From contig JAOUPW010000070.1 in assembly GCA_029879665.1 (NCBI GenBank), forward strand, positions 1 through 7,891: a DNA stretch of 7,891 nt. The letters run 5' to 3'. The notes beneath the pieces are model-generated. The model saw nothing but the letters and a program-made list of their open reading frames with translations. It was not told the origin of the DNA and did no database searches. Positions 5,728-7,891 of this stretch are shown in pieces. This DNA comes from Rhodospirillales bacterium. Lineage in GTDB: Bacteria; Pseudomonadota; Alphaproteobacteria; Rhodospirillales; JAOUPW01. The stretch's first letter is position 1, and every line of letters starts with the position of its first letter. The position numbers were made by a program, and so were the translations under genes.

Positions 5728-6396
5728 ATGGCGCATCCTCTTATGCCCAAAGCGACGGCCGTTTGGCTTGTCGAAAACTCCACTCTCACCTTCGTTCAGA
5801 TCGCCGAATTCTGCGGTCTCCACGAATTGGAAGTTCAGGCCATTGCCGACGGCGAGGTCGCCATCGGCATGCAGGGCCTGGATCCCATCGCCGGCGGAGA
5901 GCTGACGGCGGAGGAAATCGAGCGCTGCCAGAAAGACCCTTCGTCCCACCTCAATCCGGCTGCACCCAGCATCGAACTGCCCAAGCAGAAGTCCAAGGGC
6001 GCGCGCTATACGCCTGTTTCCAAGCGCCAGGACCGACCCGATGGCATCGTCTGGTTGCTCAAGAATTATCCGGAATTGAGCGACGCGCAGATTTCCAAGC
6101 TGATCGGCACCACCAAGCCGACCATCAACGCGGTGCGCACCAAGGCCCATTGGAATTCGCCCAACATCAAGGCGCAGAACCCCGTCGGGCTTGGCCTGTG
6201 TTCGGGCCCGGATCTGGAAAAAGTGGTAATCATCGCCCGCGGCCGCGCCGAACGGGCTGCCAAGAAGGCCGCCAAGGAAGCCGCGAAAAAAGCGGCTGAA
6301 GAGGCGGCGGCGGCACCACCAGAGCCCGTGGCAGAGCCCGCACCGACCGTTGATACGGGCGAAACGTCAGAACCGGCCGAAAACTCCAACCACTGA
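5728..6396 (+). CDS. trcR: DUF1013 family regulator, TrcR-like
   Basis: A 222-residue predicted DNA-binding protein. The N-terminus 'MAHPLMPKATAVWLVENSTL' followed by 'TFVQIAEFCGLHELEVQAIA' (21-40) is the characteristic start of DUF1013. A second helix-turn-helix-like segment, 'GIVWLLKNYPELSDAQISKL' (106-125) with 'TTKPTINAVRTKAHWN' (128-143), follows a linker. The end of the domain is 'NPVGLGLCSGPDLEKV' (151-166). Residues ~171-222 are a low-complexity tail: first an Ala/Lys/Glu repeat (AAKKAAKEAAKKAAEEAA), probably helical, then a Pro/Glu/Thr-rich disordered end. The family is now generally named cell cycle transcriptional regulator TrcR; I use that symbol from memory of the family name and have no direct evidence for this protein's targets. 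The Shine-Dalgarno is modest (GGGA, 9 nt from the ATG). It follows the quinone oxidoreductase on the same strand, a common alphaproteobacterial order. Confidence 0.88.
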   Translation: MAHPLMPKATAVWLVENSTLTFVQIAEFCGLHELEVQAIADGEVAIGMQGLDPIAGGELTAEEIERCQKDPSSHLNPAAPSIELPKQKSKGARYTPVSKRQDRPDGIVWLLKNYPELSDAQISKLIGTTKPTINAVRTKAHWNSPNIKAQNPVGLGLCSGPDLEKVVIIARGRAERAAKKAAKEAAKKAAEEAAAAPPEPVAEPAPTVDTGETSEPAENSNH

Positions 6397-6430
6397 ATGG
6401 CCTAATTCTCTCACGCTCTTCCAGCTTGCC

Positions 6431-6460
6431 CCCGGGATTATTTCAATCCGGGCTTCTGTT
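6431..6460. terminator. Imperfect hairpin between convergent genes
   Basis: CCC-GGATT on the left (6431-6439, one bulged G at 6434) pairs with AATCCGGG (6445-6452) around a 5 nt loop. On + it is followed by CTTCTGTTT, a broken T-rich tract. On the minus strand no T tract follows directly. It lies in the 77 bp gap between the convergent TrcR-like and amidase genes, where a terminator is expected, and probably ends the + transcript. Confidence 0.5.
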
Positions 6461-6473
6461 TAAAAATGAGACC

Positions 6474-7694
6474 TCAGCCCGCACGGCACCGGGGTCCCAG
6501 CTGCGCCGCCATTTCCAGCAGCGCCTCGTCGCCGCCCCGCCAGCCGATAAAGGACAGCCCAACCGGGACGCCACCGGAGTGCGCCGCCGGGATCGTCACC
6601 TGAGGCAGGCCGGCAAGGCCGGCAAGGGCGATCAGCGACATGGTTTTTTTCCGGAAGTATTCCAGTTCCTCCGGGCCGGCATCGACGCGGGCCGGAAGGG
6701 AAGCCGCCGTCGGCAGACAGAGCACGGTTCCCGGCGTCAATAAACCTTCCAGCACGTTCCGGACTTCGGCGCGGTATCCATCTGCTGCGTCCCGTTCTTC
6801 CCGGCCCACGGATTTCGCGCCATGGACGCGGTCGCGGATGCCCGGGCCCAGGTCCGGATCGACCTCTTCGACCCAGGCGCCGAAAGTCTGCCACACCTCG
6901 AAGGCCTGGATGACGCGGAAGGTTTCCCGGGCTTCGTCCATGTCCAGATTATCGGGCAAACGGTCCAGATTCTCGAGCGCCGGAAAATCCCGCTTTGCCG
7001 CACCGATAAATTCCTCAAGCGGCGCCGACACCTCATCGTCGGCATGGTTGAAGGCGAAGGTGCCGATCAGAACTTTCTCGACCGCATGCGCAACCCCGTT
7101 GCCGTCGAGCAGAAATCCCCCGATCTTCCGGAACAGGCTCGCATCGTCGGCGAACCATCCGGCGCAGTCGAAACTGGGCGCCATGGCCTGGGCGTGGCTG
7201 AGATCAACCCGGCCATGGGTCGGGCGCAGGCCGTAAAGGCCGCAGAAGCTTGCCGGGATGCGCACCGAGCCGCCGGTGTCGCTGCCCAGCGCGAAATCGC
7301 ACAAGCCGGCGGCCACCGCCGCCACCGAACCCGAAGACGAACCGCCGGGCAGGCGATCCGGCGCGCGCACGTTTTTGGGCGTGCCGTAATGGGCGTTGGC
7401 GCCGGTGAAGGAATAGAACAGCTCATCGCAGACGGTCTTACCGACCAGATCGGCGCCGGCGGCTAGCAAGGCTTCGATCAAAGGCGAGGTCTGCTCGGCG
7501 GGACCGTGGGTGCGGAGCCAGTCCGGGCTGCCGCAGCCCGAGGTATATCCCTTGAGGTCGAACAGATCCTTGGCGGCGAAGGTGAGGCCGGAAAGCGGCC
7601 CGCCGGCGCGGCCCGGCACGGGCGGCGGCGAATGGGGCACGAAGGCGCCCACGGGATCGTCGCGCCCGGGCGCGCCTTCGGATGGTTTACTCAT
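6474..7694 (-). CDS. Amidase signature family enzyme, AMI1-like
   Basis: Hydrolyses a carboxamide to acid and ammonia, probably in the cytoplasm; no signal peptide is seen. At 406 residues it belongs with the short amidases. The Ser-cisSer-Lys triad is visible: K42 in 'FAAKDLFDLKGYTSG' (39-53), S119 in 'PGGSSSGSVAAVAAG' (116-130), and the nucleophile S143 in 'LGSDTGGSVRIPAS' (136-149). The stretch 'GCGSPDWLRTH' (53-63), 'NAHYGTPKN' (100-108) and 'CGLYGLRPTHGRV' (150-162) strongly resemble plant AMI1, an indole-3-acetamide hydrolase, more than the longer GatA proteins. The long helical 'tail' of GatA is absent, so tRNA amidation is unlikely. The start is supported by AAAGGAGAAGG about 6-9 nt upstream. 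The gene is convergent with the TrcR-like gene and lies 100 bp downstream of the DUF3775-like gene. The natural amide is unknown; hydrolysis of indole-3-acetamide is a family-based guess. Confidence 0.92.
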   Translation of the reverse strand: MSKPSEGAPGRDDPVGAFVPHSPPPVPGRAGGPLSGLTFAAKDLFDLKGYTSGCGSPDWLRTHGPAEQTSPLIEALLAAGADLVGKTVCDELFYSFTGANAHYGTPKNVRAPDRLPGGSSSGSVAAVAAGLCDFALGSDTGGSVRIPASFCGLYGLRPTHGRVDLSHAQAMAPSFDCAGWFADDASLFRKIGGFLLDGNGVAHAVEKVLIGTFAFNHADDEVSAPLEEFIGAAKRDFPALENLDRLPDNLDMDEARETFRVIQAFEVWQTFGAWVEEVDPDLGPGIRDRVHGAKSVGREERDAADGYRAEVRNVLEGLLTPGTVLCLPTAASLPARVDAGPEELEYFRKKTMSLIALAGLAGLPQVTIPAAHSGGVPVGLSFIGWRGGDEALLEMAAQLGPRCRAG

Positions 7695-7751
7695 GGCCTA
7701 CCTTCTCCTTTCGGGCTTCGGCGATCCGCCTGCCCGTTTATTTCATGCAAC

Positions 7752-7780
7752 ACGATATCAGATGGCTTCCTTCGCCTCAA
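7752..7780 (-). promoter_or_regulatory. Promoter candidate for the amidase gene
   Basis: On the minus strand TTGAGG (7780-7775) and TATCGT (7757-7752) are separated by exactly 17 bases, each matching the sigma-70 consensus in four of six positions. The start site would fall about 50 nt before the amidase ATG. No terminator is visible between the DUF3775-like stop and this point, so co-transcription from upstream is equally possible. Confidence 0.3.
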
Positions 7781-7794
7781 ACCCGGCCCAACCC

Positions 7795-7891
7795 TTAATC
7801 CTCGCAGTTCAATTCGAACTGATCGAGGCTCTCCTCCAGGTAATCGGACAACAGCGGCATGCCGAGCAGGTATTCCGCCGTGGTTTCGTTA
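7795..7891 (-). CDS. C-terminal end of a DUF3775-like protein (partial)
   Basis: The last 31 codons of a gene that starts beyond the right edge of the window, ending at a TAA complementary to 7795-7797. The peptide begins N-E-T-T-A-E-Y-L-L-G-M-P-L-L, continues S-D-Y-L-E-E-S-L, and ends N-C-E-D. The 'TAEYLLG.PLL.DYLEE.L' pattern and an acidic 'CED' end are what I recall from the C-terminus of DUF3775 proteins, small (roughly 130-residue) uncharacterised alphaproteobacterial proteins. With so little sequence the frame and family are supported by this motif only. No function can be given. It is on the same strand as the amidase gene, 100 bp upstream of it. Confidence 0.65.
   Translation of the reverse strand, partial: NETTAEYLLGMPLLSDYLEESLDQFELNCED

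Overview
The window is a GC-rich bacterial chromosome segment that most likely comes from an alphaproteobacterium of the Rhodospirillales type. The main support is the DUF1192 / quinone oxidoreductase / DUF1013 (TrcR-like) block and a DUF3775-like C-terminus; these small families are, to my knowledge, essentially alphaproteobacterial. No rRNA, tRNA, CRISPR array, transposase, integrase or phage gene is visible. The gene content looks like ordinary core and transport metabolism, and I did not find a clearly new multi-gene system. The least explained DNA is the 420 bp non-coding stretch at 3905-4324.

Layout. (1) 52-3027, + strand: a complete TAXI-type TRAP transporter made of a periplasmic binding protein and a fused 4TM/12TM permease. 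A strong intrinsic terminator lies between the two genes and would keep permease expression below that of the binding protein. (2) 3024-3904, - strand: two tandem hotdog-fold acyl-CoA thioesterase paralogues, translationally coupled by an ATGA overlap. The second one's stop codon overlaps the permease stop codon head-on by 4 bp, leaving no room for a terminator. (3) 3905-4324, non-coding: a bidirectional hairpin terminator, a minus-strand UUCG-loop terminator, a 12 bp perfect inverted repeat 122 bp apart, and a weak minus-strand promoter candidate. (4) 4325-6396: DUF1192 (-), then a divergently transcribed PIG3-type quinone oxidoreductase (+), then a TrcR/DUF1013 regulator (+). (5) 6474-7694, - strand: an amidase-signature enzyme resembling plant AMI1. 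(6) 7795-7891, - strand: the last 31 codons of a DUF3775-like gene running off the window.

How they work together. The TAXI pair is a Na+- or H+-driven uptake system for an unidentified, probably organic-acid, solute. The thioesterases probably hydrolyse acyl-CoA substrates. The DUF1192 / quinone oxidoreductase / TrcR block appears to be a conserved neighbourhood rather than a pathway. The amidase stands alone or follows the DUF3775 gene. The most useful testable idea is that permease transcripts run on into the antisense strand of both thioesterase genes until the hairpin at 3957-4008, coupling transporter and thioesterase expression.
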